Source: Echinicola sp. 20G
GTDB lineage: Bacteria > Bacteroidota > Bacteroidia > Cytophagales > Cyclobacteriaceae
Assembly (NCBI RefSeq): GCF_015533855.1
Contig: NZ_AP024154.1
Span: 1-60,000, forward strand
Length of the DNA: 60,000 nt
Direction of reading: 5' to 3'
This document shows positions 26,068 to 35,625 of the stretch, one piece after another. Each line of letters begins with the position of its first letter. Positions within the stretch are counted from its first letter, which is position 1. The position numbers were made by a program, and so were the translations under genes. Below the pieces are notes generated by a model. It worked only from the letters and a program-made list of their open reading frames with translations, had not been told where the DNA came from and did not search any database.

Positions 26068-27378
26068 TTAGGCCGACTGAAGATAATACCTTATGCTATT
26101 AGCGATCCTAGTAAAAGTATCCCTAAACACATCTTCATTCTCTTCCAACAGCGTCACTCTAAAACCTCTTAAATTGGAGCAAAAAGAACTGACAGGCACT
26201 ACACATATCCCTTCTGCTGCCAAAAGGTTATAGACAAAACGCTTATCATGAGGCATATCATCTTCTCTTAACCACTGATCCAAATATCCCTTCACTTGTA
26301 AGTCCTCAACAGGAAGAAATTGTCTCTCGTTTAACATGCTTTCATCAAAGACAATGGTATTGTAAAAAGCTCCCTTTGTTTTATTGAACTTAATTCCCGG
26401 AACTCCAGACAGCACTTCCTCCATAATCTTGCTCCTTTTACCAATGCGATCATTAGCTTCCCTTCTGTAAGATGCGTAATCAGGATGACTCATCACCTTA
26501 GGAATGGCCAGCTGAGGAAGCATTGTAGAACACACCTCAATCATCTTCGCATTTTCCAAGGTAGTGCAGAGCTTATTAAATTCTTCTGAGGCATCTTTAT
26601 TATAAAATTCCATCCAACCACACCTAGAACCCGGCCACGGAAATTCTTTGGAAATTCCTTTCAATGATATTCCAGGAAGATCACCGATCACTTCTGACAA
26701 AGAAATCGCATCGTAGCCGTTGTAAGTAATATTTTGATAAATTTCATCAGCTATCAAAAGCAAATTAAACTCCCTGGCTATGGCCACAAATTTCTCCAAC
26801 ACCTCTCTTGGATAAACCATACCAGTTGGGTTATCCGGATTGATAATCAATAAACCTACAATATTAGGGTTGTATTTGACTTTATTGTATAGGTCATCCA
26901 TGTCTGGATACCAATTGTTATCTGGATCCAACTTATAGGTTATTGGAAAGGAATTGGCATGCGCTGCTTCAGCAGAACTGTGGGTAGAATACGCTGGTGA
27001 AGGACCGATGATACGGGCAGTAGGAATTAAAAACTGATAAAGTTTGGCTATAGCATCTCCCAACCCATTAAAAAACAAAATATCCTCTGCGGTAATCTGA
27101 ACACCATTTCTTTGGTTATTCAATCCCGCCAAAAACTCTCTTGTTTGCAACATCCCCTTAGAGTCAGCATATCCATAGGTTTTGTCCTCACTGACCAATC
27201 CCATTACAATTTCCTTCATCCACGCGGGAATAGTATTGCTCTTTTGGATAGGGTCTCCAATATTTTCCCAAGTGATCTTATGGCCCAAACGCTCGATCAC
27301 TTTTGCCTTCTTAACTATGCCCCTGATCTCATAATTCAATTCATCAGCACCTGGGGCAAGCAAAATCTGTCTGATCAT
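26068..27378 (-). CDS. Class I/II PLP-dependent aminotransferase
   Basis: A 436-residue fold-type I aminotransferase related to aspartate and alanine aminotransferases. Visible motifs: NGLGDAIAKLYQFL, the pyridoxal-binding NPDNPTGMVYP (about 178-188), IADEIYQNITYNG with Asp and Tyr contacting the cofactor, the Schiff-base Lys in SLKGISKEFPWPGSRCGW, and the substrate Arg near GFRVTLLEEN. The exact amino-acid specificity cannot be read; the length and motif style resemble AlaA/AspC-like proteins. Monocistronic. Confidence 0.9.
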   Translation of the reverse strand: MIRQILLAPGADELNYEIRGIVKKAKVIERLGHKITWENIGDPIQKSNTIPAWMKEIVMGLVSEDKTYGYADSKGMLQTREFLAGLNNQRNGVQITAEDILFFNGLGDAIAKLYQFLIPTARIIGPSPAYSTHSSAEAAHANSFPITYKLDPDNNWYPDMDDLYNKVKYNPNIVGLLIINPDNPTGMVYPREVLEKFVAIAREFNLLLIADEIYQNITYNGYDAISLSEVIGDLPGISLKGISKEFPWPGSRCGWMEFYNKDASEEFNKLCTTLENAKMIEVCSTMLPQLAIPKVMSHPDYASYRREANDRIGKRSKIMEEVLSGVPGIKFNKTKGAFYNTIVFDESMLNERQFLPVEDLQVKGYLDQWLREDDMPHDKRFVYNLLAAEGICVVPVSSFCSNLRGFRVTLLEENEDVFRDTFTRIANSIRYYLQSA

Positions 27379-27502
27379 ATCAATACCAATAATGCAATTC
27401 TAAAATTTCCGCCAAAGGTAGGGAAAATAAATCCCCCTACCTTGTTTTGGAACTAATAAAATTTGGTGTTTCAGACCAGTTACCAACTTTTAGTCAAATG
27501 AC

Positions 27503-29182
27503 CTATTTCAGTTTTTTATATTTAATCCTTTTAGGAGCCACATCTCCCAATCGCTTCTTCTTGTTCTCCTCATAATCGGAAAAGTTCCCCTCAAACCAAT
27601 ACACTTGTGAATCCCCTTCAAAGGCCAAAATATGAGTACATATCCTATCCAAAAACCACCTATCGTGGGAGATTACCACAGCACAGCCCCCAAAGTTCTC
27701 CAATGCTTCTTCCAAAGACCTCAACGTATTTACATCCAAGTCATTGGTTGGTTCATCCAACAACAGTAAATTACCGTTTTCTTTCAAAGTAAGCGCCAAA
27801 TGAACCCTGTTTCGCTCCCCGCCGGAAAGTACACCAACTTTCTTTTCCTGATCGGAGCCAGAAAAGTTAAACTTGCTCACATACGCCCTGGCATTCATTT
27901 CTCGATTTCCTAGCTTAATGTTCTCATTGCCTTCTGAAATAGTTTGGTAAACTGACTTTTGGGCATCTAGTGTATCATGCTCTTGATCAACATAGGCCAG
28001 CTGAACAGTTTCACCCACTTCAAAACTTCCGGAGTCAGGTATCTCATTACCAGTGATCAGCTTAAATAAAGTTGATTTACCCGCACCATTTGGACCAATA
28101 ATCCCAACTATGCCCCCCTGAGGAAGTGCAAAACTTAAGTCTTCAAACAATAATTTATCTCCAAAAGATTTGGAAACACCATTAACTTCAATCACTTTCG
28201 CTCCCAACCTTGGCCCTGGTGGAATATAAAGCTCAAGCTTGGCTTCCCTCTCTTTAGCTTCTTCCCCTACCAATTTGTCATACGCATTCAAACGCGCCTT
28301 GCCTTTGGCCTGCTTGGCTTTTGGTGTCATTTTTATCCACTCCAGCTCTCTTTCAAGAGTCTTTTGTCTTTTGGATTCGGTTTTCTCTTCTTGGGCAAGT
28401 CGTTTTTGTTTCTGGTCTAACCAACTGCTATAGTTTCCTTTCCAAGGAATCCCTTCACCTCGATCAAGCTCCAATATCCATCCTGCAACATTGTCCAGAA
28501 AATACCTATCGTGAGTTACAGCTATTACCGTTCCTTTATACTGCTTCAAGTGTTGTTCAAGCCACAAAACAGATTCAGCATCCAAGTGGTTGGTAGGTTC
28601 ATCCAGTAAAAGTACATCAGGCTCCTGTAACAATAACCTACAAAGTGCCACCCTTCTTTTCTCTCCACCTGACAAATTACCCACAATAGCTTCACTTGGT
28701 GGCAGCCTCAGGGCATCCATTGCTTTATCCAGAACCACATCAAGTTCCCAAGCATTGGCTGCATCCAGCTTTTCTTGTACTTCTCCTTGCCTTTCAATCA
28801 AGTCATTCATCGCATCAGGATCCTCCATTACAGCAGGATCCATAAATTTCTCATTGATCTCTTCGAAATCCTTCAGCAATTGAACTGTTTCGGCAACAGC
28901 CTCCTCTACGACTTCTTTTACTGTCTTTTCTGGATCCAACTGCGGCTCTTGCTCCAGCATCCCGACAGAGTATCCAGGCGACCAAACCACTTCTCCCTGA
29001 AACTCCGTATCCATGCCTGCAATGATCTTCAACAACGAGCTTTTCCCGGAACCATTAAGCCCTAGCACCCCTATTTTGGCTCCATAAAAAAAAGACAAAT
29101 AAATATCTTTCAATACTTTCTTCTGTGGTGGGTAAATTTTAGACACCCCAGCCATTGAAAATATAATTTTCTCGTCACTCAT
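27503..29182 (-). CDS. ettA: Energy-dependent translational throttle protein EttA
   Basis: EttA is an ABC-F ATPase that binds the ribosomal E site and gates entry into elongation according to ATP level. The 559-residue protein has two ATPase domains, with Walker [10 protein letters not shown] (about 42-50) and GPNGAGKST (about 355-363), signatures [14 protein letters not shown] and [16 protein letters not shown], Walker [12 protein letters not shown] and [11 protein letters not shown], and the arm and linker regions of the family. No membrane segment is present. Divergent from the DUF349 gene. Confidence 0.96.
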   Translation of the reverse strand: MSDEKIIFSMAGVSKIYPPQKKVLKDIYLSFFYGAKIGVLGLNGSGKSSLLKIIAGMDTEFQGEVVWSPGYSVGMLEQEPQLDPEKTVKEVVEEAVAETVQLLKDFEEINEKFMDPAVMEDPDAMNDLIERQGEVQEKLDAANAWELDVVLDKAMDALRLPPSEAIVGNLSGGEKRRVALCRLLLQEPDVLLLDEPTNHLDAESVLWLEQHLKQYKGTVIAVTHDRYFLDNVAGWILELDRGEGIPWKGNYSSWLDQKQKRLAQEEKTESKRQKTLERELEWIKMTPKAKQAKGKARLNAYDKLVGEEAKEREAKLELYIPPGPRLGAKVIEVNGVSKSFGDKLLFEDLSFALPQGGIVGIIGPNGAGKSTLFKLITGNEIPDSGSFEVGETVQLAYVDQEHDTLDAQKSVYQTISEGNENIKLGNREMNARAYVSKFNFSGSDQEKKVGVLSGGERNRVHLALTLKENGNLLLLDEPTNDLDVNTLRSLEEALENFGGCAVVISHDRWFLDRICTHILAFEGDSQVYWFEGNFSDYEENKKKRLGDVAPKRIKYKKLK

Positions 29183-29325
29183 ATTTTTTGTATTTACCTA
29201 ATGGTTATATTTATAGAAAGAACAAATATGGCAAATAATCGCCTTTCTTAGGATAAATGCATCTTAATTAATTAATTTGCAGAAAACAAGAATTAGCCGA
29301 CTTACCACCAACCTATTGAATCGAG

Positions 29326-30585
29326 ATGGAGCATCCATATGGATACATTAAAGAAGACAAAGTTTATTTAAAAGGTTTTTTAAATCAGGAAGATAGAGTG
29401 ATCGGAGAAGTAAAAGAGAGCGAAGCTTCCACCATCAAGTATTTTGAAGAACGATTTGAACAGGCCAAGAAGAAAGTAACTGACCTCAAGCAAGACATAG
29501 AAGACAACCAAAACAAAGGTTCTTTTTTAATGAAGCTTATTCACTTGAGAGATGCATTGATGCAATATGACGCACTCGGTGACTTTGTGCCTCTAATAGA
29601 GGAATTGGACAAACTTGAGGAATACCTCAACGACATTATCCAAACAAACAGGGCCAGAAACCTGGAAATCAAAAAAGGACTAATCCTGGAAGCGGAAGAA
29701 CTCAAAAACGACACCGATTGGAAAGAGACTTCCGAAAAGTTTAAGGATTTAAAATTAAGGTGGATAAAGACCGGTCCAGTCCCACCTGAATTGAAAGATG
29801 AAATCGAAGGAACTTTTCAGTCTGCTACAGATACTTTTTTCGAAAACAGGAAAAACTATTTTGAAGGCTTAGCTCTGCAAGCAGATGAAAACATCAAAGT
29901 TTACGAGCACCTGGTCCAACAGGCCCGTGACGCTTTTAATATGCAAGATGCCCGACAGGCCTTTGAGATCAGTAAGAAAATCCAAAAACAGTGGAAAGAA
30001 TCTGGAAAAGTGCCTGCTGAAAGAAGGCAGCCGCTGTGGGATGAATTTTCGAAACTGAACAACAGGATATTCAGTCGATATAAAAGGACCGTCCAGCAAA
30101 ATAAATCAAGGCCTCCAATGCTCCGCCCTTATGAAATTGTAAAAAAACTGGAGCAATTGGCAGACAATATGAGAACACTTTCTTTAGGTGCAACAACGCC
30201 TGAGAAACTCTCAAAAGCCAAACGTCTGCAGGCGGAATGGAAAACATTACCTCCCAAAAAACCTAGAGAAGCACAACAATACTCTCGCTTGTTCGTCTTC
30301 TTTACTGATATAGTATTTGAGAAATCTTTCTTGCACAAACTAGCAAGGTCCAAGTTCGACAACTTCCACGAAATGGAAGAACATGAACAAAATCAGGTAA
30401 AAATCAATATCATGAAAGACCTGATCGTAAGAGATGAAAAAGAACTCAGTACAGTAAAAGAAAACTCAGAGAAATTCCGTTCTCAAGAGAGCGATTTCGA
30501 AACAATTTTATATAGAAAAATAGGTGCTTATAAAAGGAAGCTTGAAGTAAAAAATCATATTTTGAAGGAACTTTCAAACAAATAA
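29326..30585 (+). CDS. DUF349 repeat protein
   Basis: A 419-residue, highly charged helical protein with several DUF349-type repeats (characteristic W...G.VP segments: LKLRWIKTGPVPPE about 145-158, KQWKESGKVPAERRQPLWDEF about 225-245, then AEWKTLPPKKPREAQ). No signal peptide or membrane helix. Cytoplasmic RNA/ribosome-associated roles have been suggested for DUF349 relatives, but I assign none. Divergent from ettA. Confidence 0.88.
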   Translation: MEHPYGYIKEDKVYLKGFLNQEDRVIGEVKESEASTIKYFEERFEQAKKKVTDLKQDIEDNQNKGSFLMKLIHLRDALMQYDALGDFVPLIEELDKLEEYLNDIIQTNRARNLEIKKGLILEAEELKNDTDWKETSEKFKDLKLRWIKTGPVPPELKDEIEGTFQSATDTFFENRKNYFEGLALQADENIKVYEHLVQQARDAFNMQDARQAFEISKKIQKQWKESGKVPAERRQPLWDEFSKLNNRIFSRYKRTVQQNKSRPPMLRPYEIVKKLEQLADNMRTLSLGATTPEKLSKAKRLQAEWKTLPPKKPREAQQYSRLFVFFTDIVFEKSFLHKLARSKFDNFHEMEEHEQNQVKINIMKDLIVRDEKELSTVKENSEKFRSQESDFETILYRKIGAYKRKLEVKNHILKELSNK

Positions 30586-30617
30586 TTGGTTAGAGTTTTA
30601 AAACTTAAAAGATTTTA

Positions 30618-30625
30618 TATTTTTG
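30618..30625 (+). promoter_or_regulatory. Putative -7 element of the DUF2795 gene
   Basis: TATTTTTG matches TAnnTTTG 40 bases before the start codon. The upstream -33 region has only a weak TTTT match at the right spacing. Confidence 0.5.
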
Positions 30626-30665
30626 CTTTCCCGTGCACAACGGAAAAACTTAAAATGTTGACACT

Positions 30666-30887
30666 ATGTATTGGACTTTAGAACTAGCATCTTACTTAGA
30701 AGATGCGCCGTGGCCAGCTACTAAAGACGAATTGATCGATTACGCTATTCGTACAGGTACACCTCTTGAGGTGGTTGAAAATCTCCAAGAATTGGAAGAT
30801 GATGGAGAACCTTATGAAAACATCGAAGAGATCTGGCCAGATTATCCAACAAAAGATGACTTCTTCTTCAATGAAGATGAATATTAA
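30666..30887 (+). CDS. DUF2795 family small acidic protein
   Basis: A 73-residue acidic protein with the DUF2795 pattern: ELASYLEDAPWPATKDELIDYA followed by EVVENLQELEDDGEPYENIEEIWPDYP. It is predicted soluble and helical. Function unknown; the family is widespread in Bacteroidota. It has its own promoter-like element and a strong terminator, so it seems independently transcribed and probably well expressed. Confidence 0.9.
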   Translation: MYWTLELASYLEDAPWPATKDELIDYAIRTGTPLEVVENLQELEDDGEPYENIEEIWPDYPTKDDFFFNEDEY

Positions 30888-30915
30888 AAAGAGCCCTTTA
30901 TAAAGGGCTCTTTTT
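30886..30915. terminator. Strong bidirectional terminator at 30.9 kb
   Basis: A near-perfect palindrome (AAAAAGAGCCCTTTA / TAAAGGGCTCTTTTT) begins at the DUF2795 stop codon and serves both this gene and the convergent LytTR regulator gene. Confidence 0.92.
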
Positions 30916-30918
30916 GCT

Positions 30919-31653
30919 TTAAACTCCCAGTACTGACTTTAGCTTATTCATACCTGATCTACTTACAGGAATCACCTCACCCCCTCTTAATCGGACTATG
31001 TGCCCATCTTTTTCATAGGGTTCGATTCTTGATATTTCAGAAACCTTTACTAGATAGGATCGATGTACTCGGACAAATAATTTCGGATCCAAAACTGACT
31101 CAAAAAACTTTAACGTCTTGTTTTTCAGATACTTTTGGTTTAACAAATAGATATTCACATAATCATCGTTGGCTTCAAAATATTTAACTTCCTTAACAGG
31201 AACAACCTTAATCTCTCCCTTTTCCTTCAACACTATTCGACTGGCAAACTCTTCTCCCACCGAGTGATGACTGGACAACAAATTATCAATTTCTGAACTT
31301 GCTCCGCGCTGAAGGAACTTGCCTATAGCTTGGGCAAAACGCTCTTTGGAGAAGGGCTTCAAAAGGTAATCTACGGCATGTGCATCAAATGCTTTCATAG
31401 CATAAGCATCAAACGCCGTAGTAAAAATGACACCTGGAGGCTTATCTAAGAGTTCCAACATTTCAAAACCGGTAATTTTGGGCATTTGAACATCCAAAAA
31501 AATCAAGTCAGGAGCAAACTCTTGAATGGCCTTTAACCCTTGAAAACCATCTAAACAAACCTTAACAACCTCAAAGTTAGGATAGTCTTCTAAATACTCT
31601 TCAACAAGTTGCCCAGCTAATGGTTCATCATCAATTATTACAGTTTTGATCAT
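30919..31653 (-). CDS. LytTR-family response regulator
   Basis: A 244-residue AlgR/AgrA/LytR-type regulator. Residues 1-115 form the receiver (DDE at 8-10, phospho-Asp in LIFLDVQMPK, Lys in LLKPF); residues about 140-242 form the LytTR DNA-binding domain (YFEANDDYVNIYLL, FVRVHRSYLV, IPVSRSGMNKLKS). Its start overlaps the end of the kinase gene by 23 bases, a translational-coupling arrangement typical of such pairs. Confidence 0.95.
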   Translation of the reverse strand: MIKTVIIDDEPLAGQLVEEYLEDYPNFEVVKVCLDGFQGLKAIQEFAPDLIFLDVQMPKITGFEMLELLDKPPGVIFTTAFDAYAMKAFDAHAVDYLLKPFSKERFAQAIGKFLQRGASSEIDNLLSSHHSVGEEFASRIVLKEKGEIKVVPVKEVKYFEANDDYVNIYLLNQKYLKNKTLKFFESVLDPKLFVRVHRSYLVKVSEISRIEPYEKDGHIVRLRGGEVIPVSRSGMNKLKSVLGV

Positions 31654-32689
31654 AGGTAATTGGAATTCTTAAACTAACTCTAAATAAATCATCAGATTTA
31701 CTTACACTAAGTAAATCATTTCTTCCAAACAAAAGATAAACTCTCCTTTTAACGGACTCCAAGCCAAAGCCCTCCCCTTTTTCATTCACTGCGTTGGGGT
31801 CGTATGGATTGGAAATCTTTACTTCTAAGTATCCTTTCACTTTAGCCACATGCACTTGAATCATGACTTCTTCCAACTGTCCGTAAACACCGTGTTTCAC
31901 GGCATTCTCCAACAAGGGCTGAATCAAAAGCGGTGGAACCATCAATGGGCAAGCCTCCTCTTCCACTTCAAACTCTACTTCCAGCCGATGACCAAACCTA
32001 ACTTTCTCAATTTTCAAAAAAAGTTTAAGGTAATTGGTTTCTTCTTCTACCGTAACCCATTCCATATCATTTTTTCGGATGGTTCCCCGCAGAAACTCCG
32101 AAAGCTGCAAAATCATTTCTCGAGCTTGTTCTGGCTGTCTCTTGACCAAGGCATTCACTGAATTCAAGCTGTTAAACAGAAAGTGTGGCTGCAATTGCTG
32201 ACGCAAGTGATACAGTTCTGCTTCTTTGGACAGCCGCTCCATTGTCTCGGATCGTTTTCTAACTTCCAATTGATCTTCAAGCTGTCCTCCTACAACCAAA
32301 ATTGCAGTATACATTCCCAATACAATCAAAACTATTACAGCCCTGATAACCAAGGAATCATTTAGAAAATCAAGATAGGCCAAATCAAATTTGACAAAGT
32401 ATTTGAGCACCATACTAGCAGCAAAGACCACAAAAATATCCAGCACCAATGGAAGCCCAACCAACAACCAAGTATTACTTTTTTGAGGCTGGTAAAACCT
32501 AAAGATATTTTCAAGGAGCATCACCCCTCCAGATGCCAAGCCAGTAAAAACAATGCTATCTAAAAAACTGGTCTTTAAATCCCAGCCATAATATGTTATC
32601 AAATAGGCTATACCGACAATCACCAGGAATACAAAAATCAAAATTTTGAGCCATCCCTGATCAGAGGTTTTCAGTAGCCTGGTTATCAT
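31631..32689 (-). CDS. LytS/YehU-type sensor histidine kinase
   Basis: A 352-residue kinase with about four N-terminal membrane helices (about 14-145), a short coiled coil, then the His_kinase domain with the phospho-His in LQPHFLFNSLNSVNALV (about 168-185) and an ATPase domain with PLLENAVKHGVYG and GEGFGLESVKRR. It pairs with the LytTR regulator that overlaps it. The sensed signal is not visible; there is no large extracytoplasmic domain. Confidence 0.93.
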   Translation of the reverse strand: MITRLLKTSDQGWLKILIFVFLVIVGIAYLITYYGWDLKTSFLDSIVFTGLASGGVMLLENIFRFYQPQKSNTWLLVGLPLVLDIFVVFAASMVLKYFVKFDLAYLDFLNDSLVIRAVIVLIVLGMYTAILVVGGQLEDQLEVRKRSETMERLSKEAELYHLRQQLQPHFLFNSLNSVNALVKRQPEQAREMILQLSEFLRGTIRKNDMEWVTVEEETNYLKLFLKIEKVRFGHRLEVEFEVEEEACPLMVPPLLIQPLLENAVKHGVYGQLEEVMIQVHVAKVKGYLEVKISNPYDPNAVNEKGEGFGLESVKRRVYLLFGRNDLLSVSKSDDLFRVSLRIPITYDQNCNN

Positions 32690-32701
32690 ACTAAGCTTTA
32701 C

Positions 32702-33517
32702 TTAAAAGGATTTTACTTCAAGACCACCAAATAGTACGGTTCCATTGATAACCAGAACCTTCCCTGTTTCTTCACCAGACTTAGGGTACATTCGTTTGTC
32801 TTCAACTCCGGCAAAAATATTGGTCACTCCCATTTTTAATTCCCAATGAGGTGGCATCAATAATTTCACTCCACCAAAAGCCACTTCGACATTCAAAACG
32901 GCATTATCAGCCAAGTCAGCTTGGGTAAGGTCGATTTCAGTTCCTCCAAAAAAAGCGGATACTTTGCCCCCTTTAAAGTTTTTAGACATCACCCTTTTTT
33001 GGATACCACAAAACAAGGCCTGTGAATTCACCATATCCTTTTGTTCTGTTTGGAATTCTGCAGAGTCAGCATGCCCAAAACTGGTATCTGACATAAATGT
33101 TTCTCCTTTCCCTGTACTCTTCCCTTCTTCACTAGTCCCTGAGGAACTCCCTCCTGAAAATCCACTCCAATTATTAAAATCCTGAAACTTATTCTGCTTT
33201 TTGGTAGCCAAAAGGAAAATACCTAGAATAATTAAGCCAATCGGTATCAGGTAAGGTTCTATACCAAATGGAATATTCAACTCATTTTTAACAAGGAAAA
33301 ACCCTCCAAAAAGCAGCATGAAAGCTCCAAAACCACTTTGGAAATTATGCTTGGCCAAAGAGATAACACCTATGGCCACAAAAATCATTGGCCAAGAGAA
33401 TATCCAGTCTGGAATAAAAATGTCCATCTTACGAAGCAGCAAGAACAAGCCTATTGCCAGCACAATCAAACCGGTAGTTACCCTACCTCCATCTCCATTT
33501 CCGTATTTTCTTTTCAT
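32702..33517 (-). CDS. LiaF-like membrane protein
   Basis: A 271-residue protein, starting at ATG 33517 (MKRKYGNGDGGRVTTGL); the longer frame to 33562 adds a poorly conserved leader. Four membrane segments occur within residues 15-115 (LiaI/LiaF-like region), a low-complexity Gly/Ser linker follows, and the C-terminus (about 175-270) has the LiaF-type beta domain: VSAFFGGTEIDLTQA, VAFGGVKLLMPPHWELK, NIFAGVEDKR. LiaF proteins inhibit cell-envelope-stress kinases in Firmicutes. It lies 12 bases upstream of the LytS-type kinase, so an analogous modulatory role is plausible but unproven. Confidence 0.85.
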   Translation of the reverse strand: MKRKYGNGDGGRVTTGLIVLAIGLFLLLRKMDIFIPDWIFSWPMIFVAIGVISLAKHNFQSGFGAFMLLFGGFFLVKNELNIPFGIEPYLIPIGLIILGIFLLATKKQNKFQDFNNWSGFSGGSSSGTSEEGKSTGKGETFMSDTSFGHADSAEFQTEQKDMVNSQALFCGIQKRVMSKNFKGGKVSAFFGGTEIDLTQADLADNAVLNVEVAFGGVKLLMPPHWELKMGVTNIFAGVEDKRMYPKSGEETGKVLVINGTVLFGGLEVKSF

Positions 33518-33649
33518 AGCATTATAGTTTAGCAGATTGTCAACATAACAACCATGAACCAAAACTACTTCAACTTATGAAATTTTCAGAAACCAATTAG
33601 GTCATCCCACTCAAAAAATCGGTAAATCGACAAATTTAATCGGTAAAAG

Positions 33650-34330
33650 TCAGGGCTTGCTTTTTTGAATCAGAAACTCAGCATAATCCATATCCTCAGG
33701 TGTGGTAATCTTAATGTTCTCCGCATTGCCCGCTATCAGGCTTACTTGCCAGCCTTGATGCTCATAGACTGTTGCATCATCTGTAAAATGATGAAGTTCA
33801 GTTACGTTAAAAGCTTGTCTAATTTTACCTAAGTTAAAAGTCTGGGGTGTTTGGACCAACCTGAAATATTGCCGCTCCTGGTAAAAAGACCTGTTCTCAT
33901 CGGTCAATTTCCTGATAGAGTCTTTTAGTGGAACTACAGCAATACCACTTCCGGTCCGTTCTGCTTCTACAAAACTATTCCCAATAACCTCTTTACTCAC
34001 AAAGGGCCTCACCCCATCATGAATAGCCACCAAACCATCGTTCCAATCAATCGCTCCTAACCCATTCTTCACCGACTGGAACCTAGATTTTCCTCCTGCC
34101 ACCACCTGATGAGGCACTTGAAAATCAAACCTAGATTTAAGTTCTTCCCAAAATGAAAAATCATTTTCAGGTATAACCAGAATTAAGTCAAGAGATTGAT
34201 CAAACTTGTAAAATATTTCCAAAGTATGCATTAAAACAGGCTTATCACCTATTTCCAAATACTGCTTCGGTATTGGCGTCCCCATTCTGGTGCCCCTTCC
34301 CCCTGCTACAATTATCGCTGCTTTGTTCAT
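33650..34330 (-). CDS. ispD: 2-C-methyl-D-erythritol 4-phosphate cytidylyltransferase
   Basis: IspD forms CDP-methylerythritol in the non-mevalonate isoprenoid pathway. The 226-residue protein shows the nucleotide-binding AAIIVAGGRGTRMG start, PKQYLEI, HDGVRPFVS, VPLKDSIR and the C-terminal FTDDATVYEHQGW. Length and motifs are typical. A terminator separates it from queA on the same strand, and a -7 element precedes it. Confidence 0.96.
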   Translation of the reverse strand: MNKAAIIVAGGRGTRMGTPIPKQYLEIGDKPVLMHTLEIFYKFDQSLDLILVIPENDFSFWEELKSRFDFQVPHQVVAGGKSRFQSVKNGLGAIDWNDGLVAIHDGVRPFVSKEVIGNSFVEAERTGSGIAVVPLKDSIRKLTDENRSFYQERQYFRLVQTPQTFNLGKIRQAFNVTELHHFTDDATVYEHQGWQVSLIAGNAENIKITTPEDMDYAEFLIQKSKP

Positions 34331-34353
34331 AAAACTCGTTTAGCTTGACGCTG

Positions 34354-34361
34354 CAAAAGTA
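34354..34361 (-). promoter_or_regulatory. Putative -7 element of ispD
   Basis: On the minus strand TACTTTTG matches TAnnTTTG about 24 bases before the ispD start, downstream of the queA terminator. Confidence 0.5.
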
Positions 34362-34415
34362 GGTATTATAAAAGAAGATTATATATTGGTAATGTTATCC
34401 TTAGGTAAAAATATT

Positions 34416-34453
34416 ATAATAAAAAAGGCTCTAAATAGAGCCTTTTTTATTAT
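34416..34453 (-). terminator. Terminator of queA
   Basis: A 17-bp perfect palindromic stem (core AAAAAAGGCTCT / AGAGCCTTTTTT, loop AAAT) overlaps the queA stop codon and gives a T-run on either strand. Confidence 0.9.
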
Positions 34454-35499
34454 ATGATTAACATTGCATCTCCATAAGAGAAGAACTTGTATTTTTCTTT
34501 AACTGCTTCCTGATAAGCTTTCATAATCAAATCGTAGCCTCCAAATGCCGCAGTGGTCATCAACAAAGTTGATTCGGGCATATGGAAATTGGTGATCAAA
34601 GCATTGGCGATCTTAAAGTCATATGGCGGGATGATGAACTTATCAGTCCATCCGCTGGAAGCCTTCAATCTATTATTAGCAGTTACTGAGGATTCGACCG
34701 TCTTCAACGAGGTGGTACCTACGGAAACAACCCTTTTCTTATTGTCCAAAGCTTTATTAACCAATTCAACGGTAGGCTCAGGAATATCATAATTCTCAGA
34801 ATCCATTTTGTGCTTTGTCAAATCTTCTACGTCCACCTGACGGAAAGTTCCTAAACCAATATGAAGCGTAATAGGGCTTACCTCCACACCTTTGATTTCA
34901 AGTCTTTTTAACAAATGGGGAGTAAAGTGCAAACCTGCAGTAGGGGCAGCCACAGCACCAACATGCTCTGCATATATTGTCTGATAGCGCTCTCTATCTT
35001 CTTCTTCTACCTTACGCTCAATGTATTCCTTCAATATCGGAGTCTCACCAAGTGCATCAATGGTTTTGTAGAATTCCTCATCAGTTCCATCAAACAAAAA
35101 TCTGATGGTTCTACCTCTGGAAGTAGTATTATCAATTACTTCAGCCACCAAATCACTATCTCCAAAATAAAGCTTATTGCCTACTCGGATTTTTCTCGCT
35201 GGATCTACCAAAACATCCCAAAGCCTCAGTTCTTGATTAAGTTCTCTTAATAAGAACACTTCGATTTTCGCCCCGGTTTTCTCCTTGTTGCCATATAACC
35301 TAGCGGGAAAAACTTTGGTATTATTCGTTACAAAAACATCTCCTTCATCAAAATATTCAATAATGTCCTTGAAAATCCTGTGCTCTATTTCACCAGTGTC
35401 TTTGTGGACTACCATCAACCGAGATTCATCACGGTTTTCAGAAGGATATAAAGAAATGAGTTTTTTAGGAACTTCGAATTTGAAATCTGATAATTTCAT
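34450..35499 (-). CDS. queA: tRNA preQ1(34) S-adenosylmethionine ribosyltransferase-isomerase
   Basis: QueA transfers the ribosyl part of SAM to preQ1 at tRNA position 34, making epoxyqueuosine. The 349-residue protein shows [53 protein letters not shown] and the C-terminal [18 protein letters not shown] typical of the family. It is complete. It ends at a strong terminator, separating it from ispD. Confidence 0.97.
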   Translation of the reverse strand: MKLSDFKFEVPKKLISLYPSENRDESRLMVVHKDTGEIEHRIFKDIIEYFDEGDVFVTNNTKVFPARLYGNKEKTGAKIEVFLLRELNQELRLWDVLVDPARKIRVGNKLYFGDSDLVAEVIDNTTSRGRTIRFLFDGTDEEFYKTIDALGETPILKEYIERKVEEEDRERYQTIYAEHVGAVAAPTAGLHFTPHLLKRLEIKGVEVSPITLHIGLGTFRQVDVEDLTKHKMDSENYDIPEPTVELVNKALDNKKRVVSVGTTSLKTVESSVTANNRLKASSGWTDKFIIPPYDFKIANALITNFHMPESTLLMTTAAFGGYDLIMKAYQEAVKEKYKFFSYGDAMLII

Positions 35500-35558
35500 A
35501 TATAATTTTATAGAAATATGATTGAATATTTTGATTTACGATATGGTCGTAAAAACTG

Positions 35559-35566
35559 CAAAGTTA
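35559..35566 (-). promoter_or_regulatory. Putative -7 element of queA
   Basis: On the minus strand TAACTTTG matches TAnnTTTG about 60 bases before the queA start; the upstream -33 segment (GTTTTA) is only partial. Confidence 0.5.
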
Positions 35567-35625
35567 ATAAGAATTATAGCTAAAACTACCTATATTGTCA
35601 ATAGTTTTTAAACAAAATTTATCAG

